Assembly: GCA_035275625.1 (NCBI GenBank)
Contig: DATEMK010000464.1
Span: 1 to 12,306 of the forward strand
Direction: 5' to 3'
DNA length: 12,306 bases
Origin: DATEMK01 sp035275625
GTDB lineage: Bacteria; Bacteroidota; Bacteroidia; AKYH767-A; OLB10
Position numbers and translations under genes: made by a program. The stretch's first letter is position 1; each line of letters starts with the position of its first letter. Positions 6,585 to 12,306 of the stretch are shown here, piece after piece. The notes below the pieces were generated by a model. That model saw only the letters and a program-made list of their open reading frames with translations. It did no database searches and was not told the origin of the DNA.

Positions 6585-7682
6585 ATGATTAAATTAAAAT
6601 TCACGAAAGACGAAGGAACTGACTTTTACAAAGAGTTGGTTGCAACACTTGACGAATATTTTTCCAGGAACAACATCAGCAAGGAAGGAAACACCACGAT
6701 GTATTTCAAAATCGCAATGTATTTCGGGCTTGTGGTTCTGTTTTACTTTCTCATGCTTTCTGCAACTTCAATGCTGGTATTCTACATTTTGTATTTGCTG
6801 TCAGGGCTTGCCGTTCTGCTGACAGCTTTTAATGTATCACATGACGCAGCGCATGGAGTTGCTGTTAAAAGTAAATTTTGGAATAAAGTTTTGTTTCAGC
6901 TTAGCTTTCAGCTACAGGGCAACAACGCTTATGTGTGGGGAAAGAACCATACTGAATCACACCATCTGTACACAAATGTCGAAGGCAGCGACATTGATGT
7001 GTTGAATAATCCTTTAGTCCGCATGACTGAAACTCAACCGTTGAAATGGTATCACAGGTTTCAATTTCTCTACTCGCCTGTTCTTTACCTGCTTTATTCC
7101 CTCAATTGGTTTTTGTTTCGTGAGGTGCTTATGGTTTTTAATTATTCAAGCCGGACAATCAAAATCAATATTCCAAAAGTTGAAATATTCAAATTAATTT
7201 TTTTTAAATTGTTTTATGTTTTCTACATGATTATTTTACCTGCTTACATTTTACCTTTTGGCTGGGGAAATATTCTGCTTGCTTTTTTATTGAACCATTT
7301 CATCGTTTCGTTAATCTTTGTTGGCGTCTTAGGTGTATCGCATCTTTCTGATTTTGTGCAACACCCAAACCCCGACAGCGAAGGAAAACTTCCAATGAGC
7401 TGGGCAAAACTTCAAATGCAAACTTCGGTTGACTATGATACCGATAGTATTTTCTTTAATTGGACTTTAGGAGGTTTCAATGCTCATGCTTTGCATCATC
7501 TTTTACCGAACATCAGTCACGTACATTACATTAAAATACTTCCGATATTCAGAGAGCTTTGCAAAAAACATAACATCACTTACATGGAAATGCCTTACAG
7601 GAAAGCGATTGCTTCACACTTTCGTTTTCTGAAAGGGATGGGAAATACTTTGCATTTCAAACCATTGAACTTTGAAGGATAA
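6585..7682 (+). CDS. Membrane fatty acid desaturase (first of tandem pair)
   Basis: A 365-residue integral-membrane di-iron desaturase. The three histidine boxes of the family are intact: HDAAH (86-90), HTESHH (122-127) and HALHH (301-305). Hydrophobic segments lie around 43-83, 160-180, 205-225 and 229-255. Size and spacing fit the acyl-lipid/acyl-CoA desaturase superfamily (COG3239, often annotated linoleoyl-CoA desaturase). The enzyme should insert a double bond into a fatty acyl chain using O2 and an external electron donor. No cytochrome b5 domain is present, and the third box begins with H rather than the Q of front-end desaturases. Regiospecificity cannot be read from the sequence. The ATG follows ATTTACAGGT, and the gene overlaps the next one by 11 bp, implying co-transcription and translational coupling. 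Confidence 0.93.
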   Translation: MIKLKFTKDEGTDFYKELVATLDEYFSRNNISKEGNTTMYFKIAMYFGLVVLFYFLMLSATSMLVFYILYLLSGLAVLLTAFNVSHDAAHGVAVKSKFWNKVLFQLSFQLQGNNAYVWGKNHTESHHLYTNVEGSDIDVLNNPLVRMTETQPLKWYHRFQFLYSPVLYLLYSLNWFLFREVLMVFNYSSRTIKINIPKVEIFKLIFFKLFYVFYMIILPAYILPFGWGNILLAFLLNHFIVSLIFVGVLGVSHLSDFVQHPNPDSEGKLPMSWAKLQMQTSVDYDTDSIFFNWTLGGFNAHALHHLLPNISHVHYIKILPIFRELCKKHNITYMEMPYRKAIASHFRFLKGMGNTLHFKPLNFEG

Positions 7683-8730
7683 GCATATAAATATTGCTAA
7701 GGACAGCAACTTGCTGAAGCAAGTTTACGATGAAGTGGAAAACAAACTGCACATTGATAAACAAGCAACAGCAACTTTATTGACTGTCAAATTCATTTTT
7801 TATTTTTCGCTGGTGCTGCTAACTTATTTCGCGATTTACTTTTCAAACAACACAGCAACTTTATTCTCCGCTTACATATTATTCGGGCTTCTTTCTGTTT
7901 TGTTCGGGTTTAATTTTGCTCATGACTTCTGCCATAACACCGTTTTCAAAAGCAAGCGGTTAAACAATTTCGGTTTTACTTTTATTTATACGCTTGTTGG
8001 CGCTCATGCAGAGGCATGGAAGTTCAGGCACATTCATTCACATCATTATGCACCCAATGTAAAAGATTACGACACGGACCTGCAGATAACAAGCTTAATT
8101 CGTGTAGAGCCAAACAGCGAATACAAATGGTTTCATAAATATCAGCAGTTTTATGCTCCATTAGCTTATACCAGTTATTCACTCTATTGGGTTTTTATCA
8201 AGGACTTTGTGGTTTACTTTACTGACAAGGAAAACCTGCATCAAAAAGAAATTCAATTTCATATTTCTTTTTGGCTTCAAAAACTTTTCTACGTATCCTA
8301 CCTTCTTATTTTACCAATCCTGTTTTCTGGTCTCCCCTGGTTTACGTTAGTACTGGGATTTATCTCTATGCACCTAATTCAATCTTTGTTTTTATTGTTT
8401 ACTTTTTTCATGACACACCATGTTGAACAAACAGAATACTTCAATGCTGACGATGACGGTTACATAAAAACTTCCTGGTTTACCAACCAAATAAAAAGTT
8501 CAAACGACTTCCATCCATTCAGCAAGACTGCGAATTTCATTTTCGGTGGCTTTAATAACCATATTGCACATCATCTTTTCCCTCACATTCACCATGTGCA
8601 TTATCCGCAGCTGAATAAAATATTATACAAAATACTTAGCGAAAATAATATCAAACCAAATGTGACAACATTTATGGGTGGCATAGTTTCACATTTACGG
8701 CATCTGAAAACCCTGAGCATTCAGCCCTGA
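7672..8730 (+). CDS. Membrane fatty acid desaturase (second of tandem pair, TTG start)
   Basis: A 352-residue paralogue of the preceding desaturase, with boxes HDFCH (84-88), HIHSHH (120-125) and HIAHH (297-301) and similar membrane segments. It should also be an O2-dependent di-iron acyl desaturase, perhaps acting on a different position or chain. No ATG exists near the N-terminus and an in-frame stop sits at 7666-7668, so the start is most likely TTG 7672, overlapping the first gene by 11 bp. That start gives an N-terminus of about the same length as the paralogue before the aligned LLKQVYDE/FYKELVAT segment. A second TTG at 7711 has AAGGA seven bases before it and is the alternative. The two proteins are clearly divergent, so the duplication is old. 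Confidence 0.9.
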   Translation: MKDKHINIAKDSNLLKQVYDEVENKLHIDKQATATLLTVKFIFYFSLVLLTYFAIYFSNNTATLFSAYILFGLLSVLFGFNFAHDFCHNTVFKSKRLNNFGFTFIYTLVGAHAEAWKFRHIHSHHYAPNVKDYDTDLQITSLIRVEPNSEYKWFHKYQQFYAPLAYTSYSLYWVFIKDFVVYFTDKENLHQKEIQFHISFWLQKLFYVSYLLILPILFSGLPWFTLVLGFISMHLIQSLFLLFTFFMTHHVEQTEYFNADDDGYIKTSWFTNQIKSSNDFHPFSKTANFIFGGFNNHIAHHLFPHIHHVHYPQLNKILYKILSENNIKPNVTTFMGGIVSHLRHLKTLSIQP

Positions 8731-8777
8731 ATGAACAGTAAATTTACAACCCTTTTGAGTTCTGCTGAGAATTAAAA

Positions 8778-9047
8778 ATGACATTTAAAAAAAAATTAAA
8801 ACGTGAAGCAGAAGTTGCATTTTCTAAACATTCTCAACCTGTCTGGTTCAGGATTGCTAAATACGTCTTATTAGGATTTATGCTCTGGTTTTTTTGGGGC
8901 AATAAATTACTCTGGATTACATTACTCATACTATTTGCTTTTGCCATGTTATTGCATTTTTGGTACAGGCATAAAACTCACGGTTGGACAAAAAGTTATG
9001 GCTTATGGAAACATGACAAGGAGAGCACCAATCTAAAGGACAACTAA
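8778..9047 (+). CDS. Small two-helix membrane protein in desaturase operon
   Basis: An 89-residue protein that I do not recognise as a named family. A basic N-terminus (MTFKKKLKREAE) is followed by two hydrophobic segments, about residues 24-40 and 44-62, both tryptophan-rich. A polar, aromatic tail (YRHKTHGWTKSYGLWKHDKE) should lie on the same side as the N-terminus, probably the cytoplasm. It begins 47 bp after the second desaturase in the same direction with no terminator between, so it is probably in the operon. A role as a small partner of the desaturases, for instance in assembly or electron supply, is possible, but no cofactor motif supports it. The base composition matches its neighbours, and the membrane pattern supports a real gene. 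Confidence 0.75.
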   Translation: MTFKKKLKREAEVAFSKHSQPVWFRIAKYVLLGFMLWFFWGNKLLWITLLILFAFAMLLHFWYRHKTHGWTKSYGLWKHDKESTNLKDN

Positions 9048-9252
9048 TTTTTCGAATCAGACATATACAGATCGGTTAAATAAACAGCCGGCAAATAAAT
9101 TCATTCTCGTTACCCGATAAAAAAATATTGCCTTCGCAAATAACAGTTCCGGTGAGGCTATGAGTCCCATATTTATGGTACAAACGAAAAATTATACTAT
9201 GCAGTAAAGCCATACTATTGCTGTTCGATATTTTACCAGCCTGGAATCAACC

Positions 9253-10182
9253 ATGATTGAAATACCGGACATCATCAAAATAAAAACATCGGCAGCGTTG
9301 AATGGCGATGCTACGGCAATGGGCGCCCTGTTTGAATGGTATCGCCCGCGGTTACATGCACATGCTTTGCGCATCTGCGGCAATACTCCTTTAGCACAGG
9401 ATGCTGTGCAGGATACTTTTATTGCCGCGTTCACACATTTGTATTCATTGCGGGATGCGCAACTATTTTATCCGTGGCTGAAAAAAATCCTCGTGAACAA
9501 TTGTTACCAGTTGCTCCGCAAAGAACGGTCTGTTGAATTTACAGACAGTCATTTAGCAAATGATGCATTGCTGCACCGTTCTATTGACGAACACTTTGAA
9601 AATATTTCCAATTCACAACGGATGTATGAGGCATTGCGTTTTCTTTCTGACGAATTGCGCTCATGCGTCATGCTCCGTTATTTCAGCAGTGTAAAAAGTT
9701 ATGAAGAGATTGCCCTGGTGCTCGGCATACCTGTAGGAACGGTGCGCAGCCGCCTTGCCGCGGCAAGAGAAAAATTATCTGAACATTTTATCGGCAAAGA
9801 TGATGCTGACGATGCTGCTTTAAAGGAAGCGCAGCAGTGGTCGGGTTTTTATTCCGACAGGTGGAATAAAGTATATGATGACCAGCAGGCGAGGAAAGAA
9901 TTTTTCAATCATCTCATTCCTGCGCTCAACATTCGTTTTACGAGCGGAAAGTTTGGTACCGGAAGAAATATTCTGGAAGAAGAAATCAACAATGACCTTT
10001 TTTATGGAAGCCGGTTCGCAGCAAATGATATTGTTAGCAGCGGCAACATCACCGTCATGGAAGGTCCTAATTTTAATCATCCTGATTATCCTGACCGTTG
10101 TGCTCCTGCCACTGCTCTTATACTTTTCAGAAAAAACGACAAAGTGGAAGTTACCCACATTTTTGACTCGCCCCGTCCCTGA
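9253..10182 (+). CDS. ECF-type sigma-70 factor with SnoaL/NTF2-like C-terminal extension
   Basis: A 309-residue protein, against roughly 170-200 for a plain ECF sigma factor. Residues about 20-90 are sigma region 2 (LFEWYRPRLHAHALRICG, QDAVQDTFIAAF, FYPWLKKILVNNCYQLLRKE). Residues about 124-176 are region 4, with helix-turn-helix SYEEIALVLGIPVGTVRSRL. Residues about 195-306 look like a SnoaL/NTF2-like fold (WSGFYSDRWNKVYDD, ITVMEGPNF, then ALILFRKNDKVEVTHIFDS). ECF groups with such extensions (for example ECF41) often lack an anti-sigma factor and are controlled in cis by the extension; none is seen next door here. The NPDKL and DGGGK motifs of ECF41 are absent, so group membership is open. 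ATG 9253 is followed directly by conserved sigma sequence. The next gene has an ECF-like promoter and may be a target. Confidence 0.88.
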   Translation: MIEIPDIIKIKTSAALNGDATAMGALFEWYRPRLHAHALRICGNTPLAQDAVQDTFIAAFTHLYSLRDAQLFYPWLKKILVNNCYQLLRKERSVEFTDSHLANDALLHRSIDEHFENISNSQRMYEALRFLSDELRSCVMLRYFSSVKSYEEIALVLGIPVGTVRSRLAAAREKLSEHFIGKDDADDAALKEAQQWSGFYSDRWNKVYDDQQARKEFFNHLIPALNIRFTSGKFGTGRNILEEEINNDLFYGSRFAANDIVSSGNITVMEGPNFNHPDYPDRCAPATALILFRKNDKVEVTHIFDSPRP

Positions 10183-10231
10183 TTTTTTTGTGCGCTGATT
10201 TTACCGCAGAAAAAAAATTTTACTTCCAACC

Positions 10232-10257
10232 GAACTTTTTCCGAACTCATGTATCTA
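10232..10257 (+). promoter_or_regulatory. Candidate ECF-type promoter of the T9SS gene
   Basis: GAAC (10232-10235) is followed after exactly 16 bp by TATCTA (10252-10257), fitting the general ECF pattern of an AAC-containing -35 element and a short -10 element. It would start transcription near 10264 and give an A-rich 5' leader of about 40 nt. The ECF sigma gene lies just upstream. This is one match in AT-rich DNA, so it remains a hypothesis. Confidence 0.35.
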
Positions 10258-10263
10258 TGAGTT
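10244..10263. promoter_or_regulatory. Perfect inverted repeat overlapping the candidate -10 element
   Basis: AACTCAT (10244-10250) and ATGAGTT (10257-10263) are perfect 7-bp inverted repeats around GTATCT. A direct repeat CCGAACT (10230-10236 and 10241-10247), 11 bp apart, overlaps its left arm. The arrangement suits a regulator site or a short RNA hairpin at the transcript 5' end. Confidence 0.4.
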
Positions 10264-10303
10264 AAATCAACAATAATATTCACAATTTAAAAAAAACAAA
10301 AAA

Positions 10304-11083
10304 ATGAAAAAACAATTCAAATCCGGCATCATTGCCACAATCATTGCGCTGACATTCGGCTCAGCTTATTCACAGGTTCCTGTACAATGGTCAAGGACAT
10401 TACAACTTGAAGGTTATTGGGAAGGCCCCGCAGCACTTATTCTTGGCGGGCAAACATTTAACCTGGTTTACCACACCGATTTCAAAACCGCTGTTAATGG
10501 TAACGCACTTACAATGGATGAAGGATTCAGCGACCCGGCACTGGGTGAACTTAAAGGCGCTAACCTTATTGGTCTTAATGCTGCTGATGGATTGATTCAC
10601 TGGTCTTCGGTTGATAATTTCGGAACGGCTCACGAGCACATCGGCTCATGGCTTAACTCGAAACATTTTTATATGGAGCACCAGAGCATCCAGGGCGGGC
10701 AAACGTTTATTGAAAAAATTGATTTCAGATTCAGAGCGAACAACCAGAGGATAAAAGTCAGCCTGGTCGCTACATTGGACGGTGATACAGTTCAGGTAAT
10801 TGAAGGAATCCTGTACAAACAAAATAGCAGGTTGGCAAATGTCAATACTGAAGAAGATGACGAAATAATTATTTATCCCAATCCTTCTGACGGCAAAGTA
10901 ACTATTGAAAGCCCGGATATAATTGACGAAATAAAAATTACAAACGAATCCGGTCAGTTAATTTACCAGGTAAAGCCAAACGAAACAGATTTTTCATTGC
11001 AGCTTGAAGAAGCTGGAGTCTATTTTGTCCAGGTAACCTCCACAGATAAGGCAGAAACAAAAAAGATAATTTTGACAAAATAA
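10304..11083 (+). CDS. Small T9SS-exported protein, possible lipocalin-like beta barrel
   Basis: A 259-residue exported protein. Residues 1-23 are a signal peptide (MKKQFKSG, hydrophobic stretch, cleavage near AYS|Q). Residues about 30-172 form a domain of alternating beta strands beginning LEGYWEGPAALILGG and containing GLIHWSSVDNFGTAHEHIGSW and DFRFRANNQRIKVSLVATLDG. This resembles the DUF1579/lipocalin-like barrels loosely, but I cannot confirm the family. An acidic linker (NTEEDDE) leads to a T9SS type A sorting domain (about 187-259: IIYPNPSDGKVTIES, GVYFVQVTS, KKIILTK). Family knowledge says such proteins are exported by the Por system and released or anchored at the surface. It sits 121 bp after the ECF sigma gene, has its own candidate promoter and A-rich leader, and ends at a terminator, so it is probably monocistronic. 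Its ligand or activity is unknown. Confidence 0.87.
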   Translation: MKKQFKSGIIATIIALTFGSAYSQVPVQWSRTLQLEGYWEGPAALILGGQTFNLVYHTDFKTAVNGNALTMDEGFSDPALGELKGANLIGLNAADGLIHWSSVDNFGTAHEHIGSWLNSKHFYMEHQSIQGGQTFIEKIDFRFRANNQRIKVSLVATLDGDTVQVIEGILYKQNSRLANVNTEEDDEIIIYPNPSDGKVTIESPDIIDEIKITNESGQLIYQVKPNETDFSLQLEEAGVYFVQVTSTDKAETKKIILTK

Positions 11084-11095
11084 ATAATGAAAAAG

Positions 11096-11139
11096 GCATG
11101 ATGCAAAAATCCCTTTCAGAAATGAGAGGGATTTTTTTT
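11096..11139 (+). terminator. Intrinsic terminator of the small T9SS gene (repeat family copy 2)
   Basis: The same stem as copy 1, AAATCCCTTTC (11107-11117)/GAGAGGGATTT (11124-11134), has the same AGAAAT loop and T residues to 11139. The upstream GCATGATGCA (11096-11105) is also identical; only one base of spacing between it and the stem differs from the copy at 3409. Confidence 0.88.
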
Positions 11140-11151
11140 AAAGAGATGTAT

Positions 11152-11185
11152 AATAAAAAAGCCGGGGAACAATGCCCCGGCTTTT
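11152..11185 (-). terminator. Strong bidirectional terminator, mainly for the right-edge T9SS gene
   Basis: GCCGGGG (11161-11167) pairs with CCCCGGC (11175-11181), extended by AAAA/TTTT to an 11-bp perfect stem with loop AACAATG. On the minus strand the hairpin is followed by a T-rich run (TTTTTTATTA). It lies about 20 nt after the minus-strand stop codon and back-to-back with the plus-strand terminator ending at 11139. Confidence 0.88.
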
Positions 11186-11205
11186 ATTCTTTGGCTGTTT
11201 ACTGT

Positions 11206-12306
11206 TTATTTAACCGCCACGCGGATTGTTTTGGTTTCCGCTCCTTCCATTTCCAATGTCACAAAATACATGCCCTGTGAAAGATGGCTTAAATCAAATT
11301 CTCTGAGGTTGTCACCAACAGTTGCTGAATTTATTTCCTTAATAATCATGTTTCCGACAAGGTCGGTAATGCGAAGGGTGTAATGCTCACTTCCTGCTGC
11401 TTTGAATGCGACATTCAGCTTGTCAGAGGTTGGGTTCGGATAAGCTATCATTTCAGAGGAGAACTCCGGGATGTAAGAAGTTTCCTCAGCCGTTTCTTCG
11501 TCAATTGTACGGCATGAAAAACTCACTGTAATGGCAAGTGTACGGATAGGCGAAGAATTACATGCATTATTTGCTTTAACTGATAATGTAGCCGAAGTTG
11601 AAGATGCAGTCGTATATTTAACTGTCACCGAAGTTCCGCTTGTCGAACCTACAAATGTTGCACCGCCTGTAATAGTCCATGTGTAAGATGTTGCACCGGT
11701 AACAGGGGATATAGAATATGGAACTGCTGTATTGCTCTTACACACCGAATTAGAGCCGGATATATTTCCGGGTTGCGCAGGTGCTGCAAACACTGTCAGG
11801 GATGTCACCGGGCTCGCACCACAGGCATTGTTCGCTTTTACCGTAATATTCCCTGAGCCGGTAAAGCTGCTTCCGAAATTTACTTTAATAGAAGTGCCGT
11901 AATTATTTGTAATGGTGGCACCTGACGGTTTTGTCCATGTATAAGAGGTAGCTCCGGGTACAGCAGCAATAGAAAATGTTTGCCCTGTTTTATTGCAGAG
12001 ATTAACAGTCGGACCTGAAATTGCTCCCGGAGCATTAGGCTTCGACTGTACAAACAGGCTTGTTGTCGGGCTGTTGCCGCAGGCATTGGTTGCATATACC
12101 GTAATATTTCCTGAAACAAATCCGGAGGGGAAAGTAACGCTGACTTCATACTCACCATTCGGATCAGTACCTGTAACCGTAAGCGGATTGCCGGTATGTC
12201 CTTTCTTATCAGAAATAATACACCCTGCCGGTGCGCCCCAGGTAAGTGTAGTGGCTGCAGAATTCGCAGCGATCTCATAATCATGACACGAACCTCCGCA
12301 AACTGC
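11206..12306 (-). CDS. T9SS-secreted protein with PKD/Ig-like repeats, 5'-truncated by window edge
   Basis: The minus-strand frame is open from the window edge (12306) to the TAA at 11208-11206, giving 366 residues of a longer protein. It has an incomplete first unit (about 1-88, CGGSCHDYEI then ITVYATNACGNSPTTSL) and two full PKD/Ig-like repeats (about 90-172 and 173-260). Each full repeat begins near GxISGxxxxC, contains GATSYTWT, and closes with VKANNAC before the domain boundary. A linker rich in Glu (DEETAEETS) leads to a T9SS type A sorting domain (about 280-366: MIAYPNPTSDKLNVAF, GMYFVTLEMEG, KTIRVAVK). Such repeats usually form stalks of surface or adhesin-like proteins exported by the Por system; the functional N-terminal part is outside. 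GTG 11808 inside a conserved repeat is not a start, since homologous repeat sequence continues upstream in frame. Confidence 0.9.
   Translation of the reverse strand, partial: AVCGGSCHDYEIAANSAATTLTWGAPAGCIISDKKGHTGNPLTVTGTDPNGEYEVSVTFPSGFVSGNITVYATNACGNSPTTSLFVQSKPNAPGAISGPTVNLCNKTGQTFSIAAVPGATSYTWTKPSGATITNNYGTSIKVNFGSSFTGSGNITVKANNACGASPVTSLTVFAAPAQPGNISGSNSVCKSNTAVPYSISPVTGATSYTWTITGGATFVGSTSGTSVTVKYTTASSTSATLSVKANNACNSSPIRTLAITVSFSCRTIDEETAEETSYIPEFSSEMIAYPNPTSDKLNVAFKAAGSEHYTLRITDLVGNMIIKEINSATVGDNLREFDLSHLSQGMYFVTLEMEGAETKTIRVAVK

Noticed and set aside
9820..10158. 112-codon minus-strand frame and overlapping 107-codon plus frame at 9875-10198
   Set aside because: Both are shadows of the C-terminal extension of the ECF sigma gene, whose own frame has a coherent domain pattern.
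11206..11808. 200-aa gene starting at GTG 11808
   Set aside because: The same frame continues without a stop to the window edge and the upstream part encodes further repeats of the same type, so the gene is 5'-truncated, not short.
11880..12284. 134-codon minus-strand frame
   Set aside because: Out of frame with, and overlapping, the clear PKD/Ig-like repeats of the right-edge T9SS gene.

Overview
The window looks like a piece of chromosome from an AT-rich member of the Bacteroidota, probably an environmental Chitinophagales/Sphingobacteriales-like lineage. Three proteins end in the type IX secretion (T9SS) C-terminal sorting domain with a YPNP motif, coding regions open with A-rich leaders rather than clear Shine-Dalgarno sites, and PKD-like and HYR-like adhesin repeats are present. 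All of these are typical of this phylum. No tRNA, rRNA, insertion sequence, phage gene or CRISPR array was seen.

Left part (1-3538). The minus strand carries the first 682 codons of a ROCO protein: an SDS22-like leucine-rich-repeat array, a Roc GTPase domain with intact G1, G3 and G4 motifs, and the start of a COR domain. It runs off the left edge. The LRR array is encoded by ten 66-bp units in exact register. A gap of about 700 bp follows, with a terminator-like hairpin facing the ROCO gene and, at its right end, a GC-rich long hairpin. Next is a plus-strand GC-rich gene for a 206-aa protein with a helical N-terminus and a fibronectin-III-like C-terminus.

Middle (3539-6584). A minus-strand 869-aa secreted protein combines a unique N-terminal domain, two PKD-like domains, four HYR-like repeats and a T9SS sorting domain. 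It faces the FN3 gene across back-to-back terminators. Upstream is a 436-bp divergent intergenic region holding a hairpin related to two other terminators in the window.

Right of centre (6585-9047). Two membrane fatty-acid desaturases overlap by 11 bp, and a small two-helix membrane protein follows 47 bp later. This is probably one operon for modifying membrane lipid unsaturation.

Right part (9253-12306). An ECF-type sigma factor with a C-terminal SnoaL/NTF2-like extension is followed by a small T9SS-exported protein. The upstream region of that second gene carries an ECF-like promoter (GAAC, 16 bp, TATCTA) overlapped by a perfect inverted repeat, suggesting that the sigma factor may drive its neighbour. 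A convergent, 5'-truncated T9SS adhesin with Ig/PKD-like repeats closes the window.

Most noteworthy are the expanded LRR array with a cysteine ladder, the family of three near-identical terminator hairpins (one with its loop flipped), the possible sigma factor-cargo pair, and the desaturase operon with a non-ATG overlapping start. Nothing here proves a wholly new system.
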